A program made the position numbers and the translations under genes. Of a DNA stretch of 64,000 nt, positions 32,861 to 45,200 are shown in pieces; within the stretch, counting starts at the first letter, position 1; every line of letters begins with the position of its first letter. Below the pieces are notes generated by a model that saw only the letters and a list, made by a program, of their open reading frames with translations, was not told the origin of the DNA and did not search any database. Source of the DNA: Babylonia areolata (lineage: Eukaryota; Mollusca; Gastropoda; Neogastropoda; Buccinidae); contig NC_134907.1 in NCBI RefSeq assembly GCF_041734735.1, positions 277,429-341,428 of the forward strand, in the 5' to 3' direction.

Positions 32861-33527
32861 ATGTTTCTGAACAGGACATTGTCATCACGTTACACAAAAC
32901 TTCTCTCTCTTATGATTGTGATAACGTTGAACACTTCGACAGTCAACGGCAAAGAGCGAACAGAGAAAGTTGGTGTTCAGAAAGAGGACAACGAGAACAA
33001 TTTAAACGACGATACAGCAACGTTTTCAACCAGCCTTCCTTTAAACCATGATGCAGCAACGTTTTCAACCAGTTCCATTTCAACCGACGATAATGGTGAT
33101 AAACTGCCATTGAAAGTTCACCCTTTGAACGACAATGATCGGTGTATCACACAGGCTTCCATTACAGAAGCCAGCACTGATAACAACAACACATCGACAG
33201 GACTGAACACATCGAGGTTTGACTGCTTCCTCCAGCTGCACGTTCCTGTGGGAAGCGTGACCCAGTTGCAGACAGGCAGCTGCAGTGATGTTGGGGTCCT
33301 GGCCTGGAGGAGGAACGAAGGAGGTCAGCGGGTGTGTCCAGACCACCACAAGCTGTCGTCGTGCCCAGAACTGAACCCCGACACCCAGGGTGTGACGACA
33401 ACCAACACGGTGACGTCACCCTACCACGGGCAATTGAGACGGCCTGTGCTGTGTTTCAACTTTGCTTTCGTCTATGCGTCGTTCAATGCACCTGGTTTGA
33501 AAGTCGTCTTTTTGACGTCCTCATTAG
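32861..33527 (+). CDS. Right gene exon 1
   Basis: The exon is 667 nt, from the ATG to donor TTAG/GTGATG. Signal peptide MFLNRTLSSRYTKLLSLM, a short stalk and a CUB-like region with the same cysteines as the left copy. About 12 of 142 residues after the stalk differ from the left copy. The stalk repeat is contracted to two units. Confidence 0.8.
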
Positions 33528-33530
33528 GTG

Positions 33531-33586
<56 letters not shown>

Positions 33587-34086
33587 TTATTCATTTATCT
33601 GTTTGTTATTCATTTGTTAATTCCTATCATCTGCATCCAGTGGCATTACTGCAACATCGCTCATCGGCGCTCTCTGTGTAGAGACGCACTCTCCCTGGAA
33701 AGAGCAGCCCGAACTTCACACAGAGAAATCTGTTGACAAAAAAGAGAAATACAAATACAATACAAATACACACAGCCACATTCGGATTCGTCTGTCGCAG
33801 TCTCAGCGTGGGAATGTCCACAAGGGACTATCGATACTATGTCTGTCACGAGAAGGCTACACACCAGAGGAGGCCCTGCACTGCTACTTCAGTTGGGCAG
33901 TGTTCAGCAATGCATGTTCCGTTAGAAATAATGTTTCAAATGTTTGCAATAATAGCCTAGATCAGGAAACGGTTAAAACAGCACAACAGAAATGTTTGTT
34001 GATCAAGACAGGACCGAAACTACCGTCTCTTTAAACGCAACCACTAGGCACAAACGTGTTTTGAAAAGTTAAATGTGTGTGTGTGC

Positions 34087-34125
<39 letters not shown>

Positions 34126-34792
34126 TTTGATATCTACATATCAAATAATGTGATGTTTTTGGGGTGTTGAAGTCCCAAGTGCTGGCAAAAACCAAGCTCG
34201 GAATTTGTCACGTCTGCAGCGTCGTAAAGGTGGAGGTGGAGAGGAAGTATGCTGGCGTTTCAATATAACGAAGAGGGTGGTTAAACAGAGTGATGAGAAT
34301 GTTCAAACTTAATGGAGAAGGTGTGTAAACTTAATGATGATGGCGTTTAAACTTAATGATGATGGCGTTTAAACTAAATAATCATAGTGTTTTAATACAA
34401 TGGTGAGGGTGTTTAAACATAATGGAGAGGGTGTTTAAACGATGAGAGTGTTTAAAAATAAAGTGTTAAAGATAATGAAGATGGTTCTTAATGATAATGT
34501 TGAGGGTGTTTAAACATAATCATGAGGGTGTATAAACATAATGAAGAGAGTGTTTTCTGCGTCATTCAGTCAAATTCCTCTCTCTCTCTCTCTGAATGAA
34601 TGGTCAGAACTAAAGCACTTGAATCTTCCATCTTAAAAAAATAATTTAAAAAATACAATAAAATTTAAAAAATCCTGTAGATAAAGGAACGTCAATGTAT
34701 GTCAATGAACTGTTCGTCTATTTTTATCAACGGCGAAGAAGTTGACCACCACAAAATCTTTGGAGTCACTATCGATAATAACACGTCATGGT

Positions 34793-34865
<73 letters not shown>

Positions 34866-36303
34866 TCTAGAATTAATCACTTTTTGAATCATCATTGTCG
34901 AAAGCTATTTTGGAGTCACTATATAAAATTACACATTAAAGAATCTTATATAGAATCACACATTAACTATGCTTCGACAGTGTGGGATTCGGCAAGTGAC
35001 AACATTATGAAACCTCAGTTAAGTCTGCATAGACGAGCTATAAAACTGATTCTTTTAAAATCTTCATCATTAACTATATCTGATAAGAAGGCTCTCAATA
35101 TCCTTCCACTAAAAACAGAAGTTATATATATCTCAAAGGTCTATTATATTCAAAATCATGTCTGGATTTGCTTCCCCCTCACTAAAACAATAAATTTGTA
35201 GCCAACACTCATTGTCATGTTCATAGAGTTATGGTGCCACCTCCAAGGATCATTTTTTTTTCAAATCTAGTCTGTCATATTCAGGGGCTATTTATGGAAT
35301 TAAATATTGTCCTGTCTGAAGGTAAACACTGTCAAAGGCATCCCTACCTCCAAAAACATATATCATGCACATTTACTGAAATACACGTGATAATGTGACA
35401 CATAAATCATTAACAAGAAAGCTGTATTGATTGTGGATATGTACATGCCTCTCTCCTCCGCTGTCAGTCTCTCCATGTCTGTCTCCACTGTCAGTATAGC
35501 TGTCTGTTCAGTCAGCCTCCCCTACCTTCTTTACTCTTCCCCTTGTCTCTTCCTCCTTCTCTCCACCACGCCCCCTCCCCATTGTCCCTCTTGTTATTTA
35601 TTTATAGCGTTTTTGTGTTGTGCATACATATCTAGACCTATGTTTGTAGCTGCTTACGTGATTTTGATGTTGCTGTTGTGAATTTGACTCTCACTTTTTG
35701 TGTTGTGCATACATATCTAGACCTATGTTTGTAGCTGCTTTCGTGATTTTGATGTTGCTGTTGTGAATTTGACTCACTTTTTTTTCTCTCTTTTCTGTTC
35801 ATCATTATTATTCTTGCTCACAGGGCCGGATGTAAACAAGCGCTTTGTGCTTACTCCTTTACCCTCTTGAAATAAAATTTCGTTCGTTCGTTCGTTCGTT
35901 CATTCTCTTTCTTTATTTAAGGGAACCTGTATATTCTTGTCGTTTATGTAACATGGCTAAGGAAGACGAGCTACATTTTGTGTTATGTTGCCCTGCCATG
36001 AGTGACCTCAGACAACTATTTCAATCAGTATATCATAAAGATCCATCAAGCTTTACGTTCAATATGCTCATGTCATCAAGACATGAGTCTACTCTGTGTA
36101 ACTTGTATATATACATTTGAAGCATTGAAGAGAGAGATGTTACGTCGTGAATGGTGAATGTTGCTGGACATTTCTGTCAGCTGTTTTTGGTTGGTTTGTG
36201 TTGTAGATTCATCGTGTCATGCTAATTTTCTCAGACCTTGTTTCATGATACCCCATTCAGTAAGGGGCTTTGACTTTTATTTGAAAAAATCGTTATCGTT
36301 ATT

Positions 36304-36347
<44 letters not shown>

Positions 36348-39300
36348 ATTTGAGAAATAGATGTGTGGTATTCTTTTGATAAGAACTGGAGAAACGAAAT
36401 TATCTCTTTAGCATGTTAACAGAAGATCATGAGGTGATGATTGGGATGGCAAAATTAATTTCAGAAGCTTTGAAAATCAGGCAACAATCAGAACAAAAAG
36501 ACACAAACCGCGTGGTCAGATAGGTTTGACATTTTCTCCTGTAACCAGTAATGGAATTTGTTGTGTTGGTGGATAAGTGTTATTAATGTTTTGGGTGGCC
36601 TGTTGGTTGCTACTACTTTTCTTCAAGGAAAGAGCTTTGGTTCGTTTCAGTATTTGCTTTCACCATTTTTAATCGTTTATTGTAATGATTTGTTTGTCAT
36701 GCAATGAAAGTATGTTGACTCATTCACCCATGTCACAAGGACCTCATGGCCAATGACACTGAAGTGTCAAAGTGTCAAAAGCGTCTCCCTCTGTCTGGTA
36801 AGTTAATGTTGTGAATAGTATTGTTTTGTTTTATCCCTTTCCCTTCTCCCTCTTTTTTCTCTTTTTTTTTTCATGTCTAATATCACTTAATGTGGATAGT
36901 CATCTTGAAGAAAAATCATAAGTAGTTAAAAATGATTCATCAGTAAATGCTAATGACAGCAGTTTGTTCCTCCAAAGGGGATGTTAACATGCACAGCAGT
37001 GAGCAGCTGTTTCGGTGTGAGCAGTGTGTGTACATCGGACCAGCTACTTGCTGTTGTCTGCCTGGGGAAGAAATGTATTCACATGTTGGCAAACAGCAAC
37101 AAAGAGCGCACCCCCTCCTCCCCTCCACTCCCCGACAGACGCAACAGCCGAGTGGTTAAAGCGGTGCACTTTCAATCTGAGGGTCCCGGGTTCGAATCTC
37201 GGTAACGGCGCCTTGTTGGTAAGGGTGGATATTTTTTTCCAGTCTCCCGGGTCAACATGTGTGCAGACCTGCTGGTACCAGAACCCCACTCGTGTGTATA
37301 CACACATAGATCAAATATGCAAGATCCTGTAATCCATGTCAGCGTTTGGTGGGTCATGGAAACAAGAACATACCCAGCACGCACACCCACACCCACTGAG
37401 TATGGCTGCCTACATGGCAGGGTAGATAAAGAAAACGGTCATACGTGTAAAATGTTACATGACTGTATGAGTGTGTATGTGCGCGTGACTGAAACCTGAT
37501 TCTATGACTATGACAGAGTGAGTTACGAATGCCTGTGGCCAGAGGAAGAACGAAAAATATTATTAATTTTGTACATTTAGAATACCTGTATGAATGTGAA
37601 CATGTTTTGCACGTGGTAAGTGTGGGTGAACCGGGAGCTGTGCATGTTCATGTGTGTGTGCGGAAATGTATATGTTGTACCGTCAGTCTGAATGTATCAG
37701 AGCTCGGGTGATGTGCGTCTGTGAGACGGAGTGAGCCTTGACTGGCTCCGAACATCAGGTGGGGAAATATTAAGTTATTTCATTGTTTATTCAATGGTTT
37801 GTTGCTGGATTATTTTATTCGAAATTCAACTTATGATTGAATAGTTTGAGAAGTTAGTAGTTTTTGACTCACTTGTGTAAACAAAGTGAGTCTATGTTTT
37901 AACCCGGTGTTCGGTTGTCTGTCTGTGTGTGTGTGTAAATTTGGCATAAAAATAGGTAAAATTCAGTTCTTTCCAGTCATCTTGTTAAAACAATTATTGC
38001 ACCTGTGGGATGGGCACAAAAAAATGAAAGGAAAAAAAGAAGCCAGATTATATGCAAACTGAATTTACTGTTATACATTTTTTTCTCTCTCTCTAAACTT
38101 GGCACTTTGATCTCATATTATGCCACAACAACAAGAGCAGTCATTTTTATCATTTTTTTGTTCAAACAGGAACTTCTTTTGCTAAGCATGGAAGATATAT
38201 TTATTTTGCATGTCTTTGGTGCAGATAGTAAAAAGGGAAGTTAATCTGTAATTAATGCTAGGGGGGTTAATTTGCTTTAAACTGCTCTTTCTCATCTTAA
38301 ACATTACATTTTGAGATTATACTCAAAACATAAAAAGCTTGTGTGTTTTACTCTGTGTACAGAGCTTTCATTTTGTTCATTCGCCCAAGTGGTCTTTTTC
38401 GGAAAATACTAAAATCAGTACTACGAGTGGACTTTATAGATCTGTTGGCTGAGCCCTGAAGGTCATGGGCAAAAATTAGTTGCGTACACATATTTATACA
38501 TATTCAAAGCGCGTGCTCATATTCTTCGTGAACGCGAACGACGCCATTTTGTTTCAAGTCAACCTGCCCGTTCAATCCTATATTCAATCAACAATACATA
38601 ACATGTGATGGAATGTTGGAGAAGGAGACCGTTAGATATTTATTCAGAGAAAGATTTGTGAACGCCTTATCACTTACTGGATTATGCCCCAAATGCCACA
38701 AAAATATCCACAGAATCAGTTGGAATTCAGTTAAAAATAATAAACCATGAGAGTCAATACCCTTGAATTGATAAAACGTAAAAATGTCCAGTCTTGACTT
38801 TTCTCAAAATGAAGCTCTTTTCACTTCATACGACGTTTAGAAGTACTTAAACTTGCCTCTACATATTATTAGTTTAACAAAATACTCAATTTTCATATCA
38901 ACTTTAAAACTAGAATGAACATAAAAGAGAAATTGAATCAACCGTAGCTAAACTTGTACATCCATCTAGATCCAGATAAAACGGTTAAATGTTGCAGTGT
39001 GATTGCGGCGATAGTCACGTCTCCTTTACCAAGGACTTGCTCCACTGACTAATGGTGCTGGTTTTCCAAACGAAGAAAACTTTCCATAACTCACAAATCG
39101 GAAATCTGCACGTCATGCTTTCCAGTGCAACACGTGCATTCCATAGACTTGCTTAGCTACATGGAGCACGCGGGAGAGCTACAAGGAGAGGGGTCAACCA
39201 AAAGTGGCAGCGTTCACACACACGTACGCACAACCCTCCTTGTCCGTGACACCCTTTAAAAAAGCATGTTTAACTCACTCAATACAGCCAGTCCTCTCTT

Positions 39301-41293
39301 CTCCTCTACACAGACTCCTCGGATGTCCAGTGGGTGTCTGAATGACCCAACCTTTAGCTTCCGTCGTCAGAATTGTGGTATTCTTTGTCAACATTCACCT
39401 CTTCAGTATAAGAGCCTTCCGCTTGCAATATTTTGATGATGGTAATTGGGGTGAAACGCTGTTAACGTCGTCTCTTTCGCCGTTCGTATGGAGAGAGTTA
39501 AAACAGTTTCTTCTCACCCGAACACACGGGGTTCGAATAGGACTTTTTTTTCCCTCTTTTTTCTTTTTCTTTTAACCCGAAGCTTTATAATAACAAATAC
39601 AGAATACATTTTAACGATTAGATTTTTTTTTTTTTTTAAGTGTATCACAACTGAGTCTTGAAGGCCTTTCCTCTCTTGTTGCTATTGGTTTTGAAATAGT
39701 GACTCTTAAATGAATATTGTATTGTTAACTGGAAAATGGCATGAATGCATGAGTGGTGTGAATGGACAGTCAATATAAGAAAATAACATAAGGGGACAGT
39801 TAAATGAAATGGGGAACATTAAAGAGGATTAGCTGGATGCTCGTTCAGTGTGAAGAAAGAATTTAAATGGAGTGTGCCAAGAGCTAAAAACATGGAAAAA
39901 GTGTTATCAGGGCTCCATGTTGACCGGCCACGGAGTGGAGGGACCCCTTGTGGAACTGATGTTCAACGGAGGAGGTGGTGCCCGAGTGTCCCACGAGTTG
40001 AGTGGGGTGGACATTGACACATGTTTACTGTCAGTGGACATAACTGGCCGGCCTAGGACTGAGGCGATCCTGGAATTGAATCAAGATATTATGCACAGAG
40101 AGAATTATGACTTCTGGCAGTCAAGACATTAGTTCCAGTTTTTAAAAAAAATGTAATGTGAAATAATTTCTTACAAGGTAAAAAGAGTGAGTGGGTGAAA
40201 AAAACATTTTTCATTTTTGTCTTAATAATTATAACTGGCTCAGGGTAAAAATCCTTGTGTCTGTTTTCTGTTTCTGTTTACTGAGAGAGTGAGAGACTGA
40301 AGACTGAAGCAAACTCGCTAAATATTTCTTCCCTTATCTTGTCTGTCTCCTCACCCACTTAGCAACAATGACACAGGAAACGAATGATGAGCGCCCAACG
40401 GCAGCTGTCAGTCGGCTCTACCCAGGTAGACAGCCTGCTGTGCAAATGATTCCGTGTTCGTAAAGCGCTTAGAGCTTGGTCTCCGACCGAGGGTAGGTGC
40501 TATATAAATATCCACCCATACCATAACAGTCCATGACTGAGAGGCACCACTTTCAGTTTAGTGGTGATCCCAGTTTCTACAGAAGAACGGGCCAAGCGAC
40601 ATTCTGCAGCCACGTATGAAGGGTGAGACCAAAACACTAAGGAAAATCGAAGCAACAACAACAGAGCATAGATGACAAGAACATCATGTTAGCTTGCCGG
40701 TTTCAGTTTCAGTAGCTCAAGGAGGCGTCACTGCATTCGGACAAATCCATATACGCTACACCACATCTGCCAAGCAGATGCCTGACCAGCAGCGTAACCC
40801 AACGCGCTTAGTCAGGCCTTGAAAAAAGGTTGCCAACAGCCCCCAGTGTTCCCAGGCGGTCACCCATCCAAGTACTAACGGGGCCCAACGTTGCTTAACT
40901 TCGGTGATTGGACGAGAACCGGTGTTTTCAACGTGGTGTGGCCGTTGGCAAGCTTGTCAACAATTAGCTATTGTACCTCATGCTTTGTGGTTCGAACAGA
41001 TATCCAAACTGACAATGGAGCAATACATCATTTGGCATAACAGGTATATTGACCTTTGAATAGATGCCTAGATTTACGATGGTGAAATGCATCATGTAGC
41101 ACAGTGTGCATGTTTTGTTGTTGTTGGTGTCGTTGGTGGTGGTGGTGGTGTTTGATTGTTTTGTTTTTTTCGAACTTGCATCAATGTATGTTGTTAAGTT
41201 GTGAGGTGGACCACTGTGGTGAAGTGAAATATGAAAAAATAATGTTGTCTTCTTAGAATCATCTCTCTCTCTCTCTCTCTCTCTCTGCCTCTG

Positions 41294-41327
<34 letters not shown>

Positions 41328-42169
41328 TCTCTGCCTCTGTCTCTGTCTCTGTCTCTCTCTTATTTCAAACTTTTATATCGGAATTTAAATCCAAAGTGCA
41401 TGATATATTTAAACAAAATTTGCATTCGGACACGGAAAGGGAAAATAAATACAGCTGGTTCCATTCATTTAAGGGTATATTTCAATCTGAGAAATTCCTG
41501 ACTGTTATTGCGAATAAATGGCATCGCACAATGCTTGCTCAATTTAGATTAAGAACTCTTGGCTTTAATGCCAACAAAAAATGGTTCATGCCAGGTACGT
41601 CCACAAATTGTCCATATCCTTTGTGTAACTCCACAGTTGATGATGTATTTCATTTTATGTTTGATTATAATTCATATGATGATTTAAGAAGTAAAGGTGT
41701 GGCTTTTGAGAAAGAATTTACAAAAAGAAAGGACTTCATTACAATGCTAACATCAGCGGGGTGATTATCTCGTTAGCAAAATTTATACAGAAGCTATGAA
41801 GATAGCCAAAAAGTACAACAAGCATAACTACGTGGTCAGATGTGCTCAACAATTTGCTTCTGTAGCCAGTGTTGAAATATGTTGCATTGTTAGGTGAATG
41901 AAAGGACTTATTATGTGTTGGGTGGCCTGTTGGTTAGTTTTTTGTTGTTGTTTTGTTTTGTTTTGTTTTTGTTGTTGGTTTGTTTGTTTGTTTTTTTTGG
42001 CTTTGTTTTTCCCTTCAAAGAAGAAACTTTGGTTTGTTTCATTATTAATTTTGCTTTCACCATTTCATTCGTTTATCATAATGGTTTGTTATAAATTGAA
42101 AGTTTGTTGATGCATTCACCCATAAGGACCTCATGGCCAATGACATTAAAGTGTCAAAGCGTCAAAAGC

Positions 42170-42225
<56 letters not shown>

Positions 42226-45200
42226 CTCTCTGTGTCTCTTAGTTTCTTCATTTAGTCTCCATTTTGTTTCCTCCTTCCGAGGGATAAATGTTTACTTGTT
42301 CAATCATCCGTAGAAAACAGAACTCTTTTCTTCCTTCTCTCTTCCAGGTTACATCCAGACACCCAGACACATCAAACTACGCTACGACAGCTGTGCAATC
42401 CTGACTCCTCCACCAGGACAGGTGATCTTTGTTAGTGCCAATGAATCCTCCAGCTGCTACGTTGCGTTCGCTCGCTTCCAAAGTCCCTGTGGACCTATAA
42501 AGAAGCCCATTAGAGACCTTCGTTTGCCATTCATTTTCCCAGACCTGAAAACATTCGTTGAAGGAATCTCACGGTATCTGAGAACCCTGGTTGTTTCCGA
42601 CACCGAAGACAAACAAAACTGGAATGGAACAAGGCCCTTGACTTTACTGTATGATGCCCAGTATTTGAGATCACAGTGTTTGGGTCTAGTGTTCTCCTTC
42701 CAGCAGAGAAGACCCGTGTCGACGAGTTATCAGTGGAATTGTTCCAAGTCCGAATGGCCCGAGTTGTACCGACACTTTTCCTGTGACGGCCAGCTACAGT
42801 GTTTGGGTGGTGAGGATGAAACCCATTGCTACTACCATTCAGATGACTGTGGGGCTGGCAAGGTGACTCTCTCTCTGTCTCTCTCTCTGTCTCTGGTTTA
42901 ATTGATAATTTTGGTAAACCAGTCACATTATAAGTTGTGTAGACCCACTAATTTTGTGGCAGATACAGAATGCCTTCTGCTGCACTGGATTTTCGTCTGA
43001 AATGTAGAGGTTTCTTCTGGATTTACTTAAATTTTATGTCCAAGCGAGCCAGATTCAAGTTGGCAATGACAGTTCGTGTGCTCAAGGTGCGCAGTCGTGC
43101 CACCGGTGTCATGGTAGGGCTGGTGCTCTCCGTGTTTTTCTAAAGTGACCTGTTGCTACGTTCTGGAGACGTGGAGACCAACCCCGGCCCAAGTCCAGCA
43201 GTACCATGAGGCAGTCCCGTCTGATGAGTGATGGTGCCAGTCGCCGTGTGAGTACTGACAGTTCTGTGGTTTCTGACCTGGATTCCCAGTCGTCTACAGC
43301 AGGTGAGAAATTAACTGACAATTCATTATTGCAGGACATGAAGAAAATGCTGACGGGTATGGGCAGTAAATTTGATGGTAAAATGGACACCATGGCCAAG
43401 GAACTGAAGAGTGTCAATGATTCTGTTGTTGAACTGAAAGAACATTTCCAAGAGATGAAAGAGACAATTTGGGATCTGCGTGCACAGAATGACTCACTGA
43501 AAAGAGAGAATGGACAAATGAAAGACAGGATTGGTAATCTTGAAAAGAAAGTTGACGATCTGGAAGGACGATCCAAAAGAAACAATCTGATATTTTATGG
43601 AATGTCGAAAAGGGATGGGGAGACCAAAACTGATTGTGAAAACATGATTCAGGATTTGTTAACTCATAAACTCGAACTTTCACAGTCTGTAGAATTTGAT
43701 AGACTACATCGCCTTAGTAACAAGCCAGATTCACCCATTATTGCCCGCTGTACTTTTTATAAAGACAAGGAAGAAATTCGAAGGTCAAAAAAGAAACTCA
43801 AGGACAATAGGATTTTCATTTCAGAAGATTACACACAAAGAGTCCGTGATGTCAGGAAGAAATTAGGGCCACACTTAAAAGCTGCCAGAGATCAGAGTAA
43901 AAGGGCAACCATGGTATTTGACCACCTTCTCATTGAGGGGAAAAAGTTTGCTCTCAGTGAGGAAGGACAGTTGCAAAAAATAAAATAGGGATACGGCCTG
44001 CCCTGTAAAAAAATGAGAAAACATTCTGCTGATAAACATAATCCGGGTAAATCTACAAGGGTAGATCTTTTTCATTCGACACCGAAGTACCAAGTTGACC
44101 GTGAGCATGCACGAACTGACAGCAGCGTGCCACTGTCATGTTGTGAATGTTGCACTCAGCGCAGCTGTAGTGCACGATGTCGTGCAGATCATGGCTCTCA
44201 GTGCTCCCCACTGTCCGTTGTACAGGTTGAATTATCAGTTGAACATACAAGGGAGACGGTGGGTCACTTTTTATGTAAAGATGTCGATTTAAACCAGGCT
44301 CTGAATGAAAATGAGATTGGAACTGGAATGTGCGTGAATGGCGAACATGTCAATGGAAGCAATGTAAGTAAAGATGTGTGTCCGTTTTCATTTCTTCACT
44401 GGAACGTTGGAGGTCTTTCACCCAAACTTAGTGATCAGCAATTTTTATCTTACATCCATACATTTGATTTTGTTTGTTTGGTGGAAACATTCATGGAATA
44501 TTTGGATTCTGGTTTGTTCCCTTATCACCACGTCTTCTGTAAACTAGCAATAAAATTAACAAAGAAGGGGAGGAGATCAATGGGCAGTAGTGTGTTTGAT
44601 AAAAAACGAACTTTTGCCTTTTGTCTCGGAGCTCCTATGACTTCCTCATATTGTGTATCTGTTGCTATTGACAGTGGACTCGAATATCCTGAAGATATTT
44701 TGATGGATAAATTATTAAATGATGATAATGTCAGTATTCTTTTGTGTGGAAACCTTAATGGCAGAACTGCGAACATTTTCCCTTCTAGTAATGATAACAT
44801 CGATACTTGTAGTTCTAAGATTGATAGTTTTGATGTTGATTTTATAAGACAATCAGAAGATTCAAAGCTGAACGCATACGGCAGAATGATTTTGAATTTG
44901 TGTATTGCTTTTGGGTTGTTCATTACGAATGGTGTATGTAATGGTGACCTTCAAGGTCGTTACACGTACATTTCAAATGCAGGCAACAGTGTTATTGACT
45001 ATTTTCTAGTTTCTGAAGATTTGTTTCATGTGATACAAAATTGCTGTCAGCTCAGTGTTTCTGAAATGATTGATTCTGATCACCAACCTCTTGAATTTTA
45101 TTTTGATGCAAGAAGTAATATAAAAGACAAGAAAAATCAGCAAGATGATGTCGCGCAGACATTCATTGAAAAAATTGTCTGGAGTGATAAATTAATGCAA

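Noticed and set aside
33733-34035. Exon-like frame reading GYTPEEALHCYFSWAVFSN in intron 1 of the right gene
   Set aside because: Exon 1 splices in phase straight to exon 2, the left twin carries an in-frame stop here, and no domain is recognised.
39872-40132. 86-codon frame starting MCQELKTWKKCYQG in the 2.86-kb insert
   Set aside because: Short, with no known family and no supporting context; kept only as part of the unidentified insert.
40831-40949. Functional 5S rRNA gene
   Set aside because: The 5S-like head continues into a SINE body, and the copy is a single insertion absent from the twin arm.
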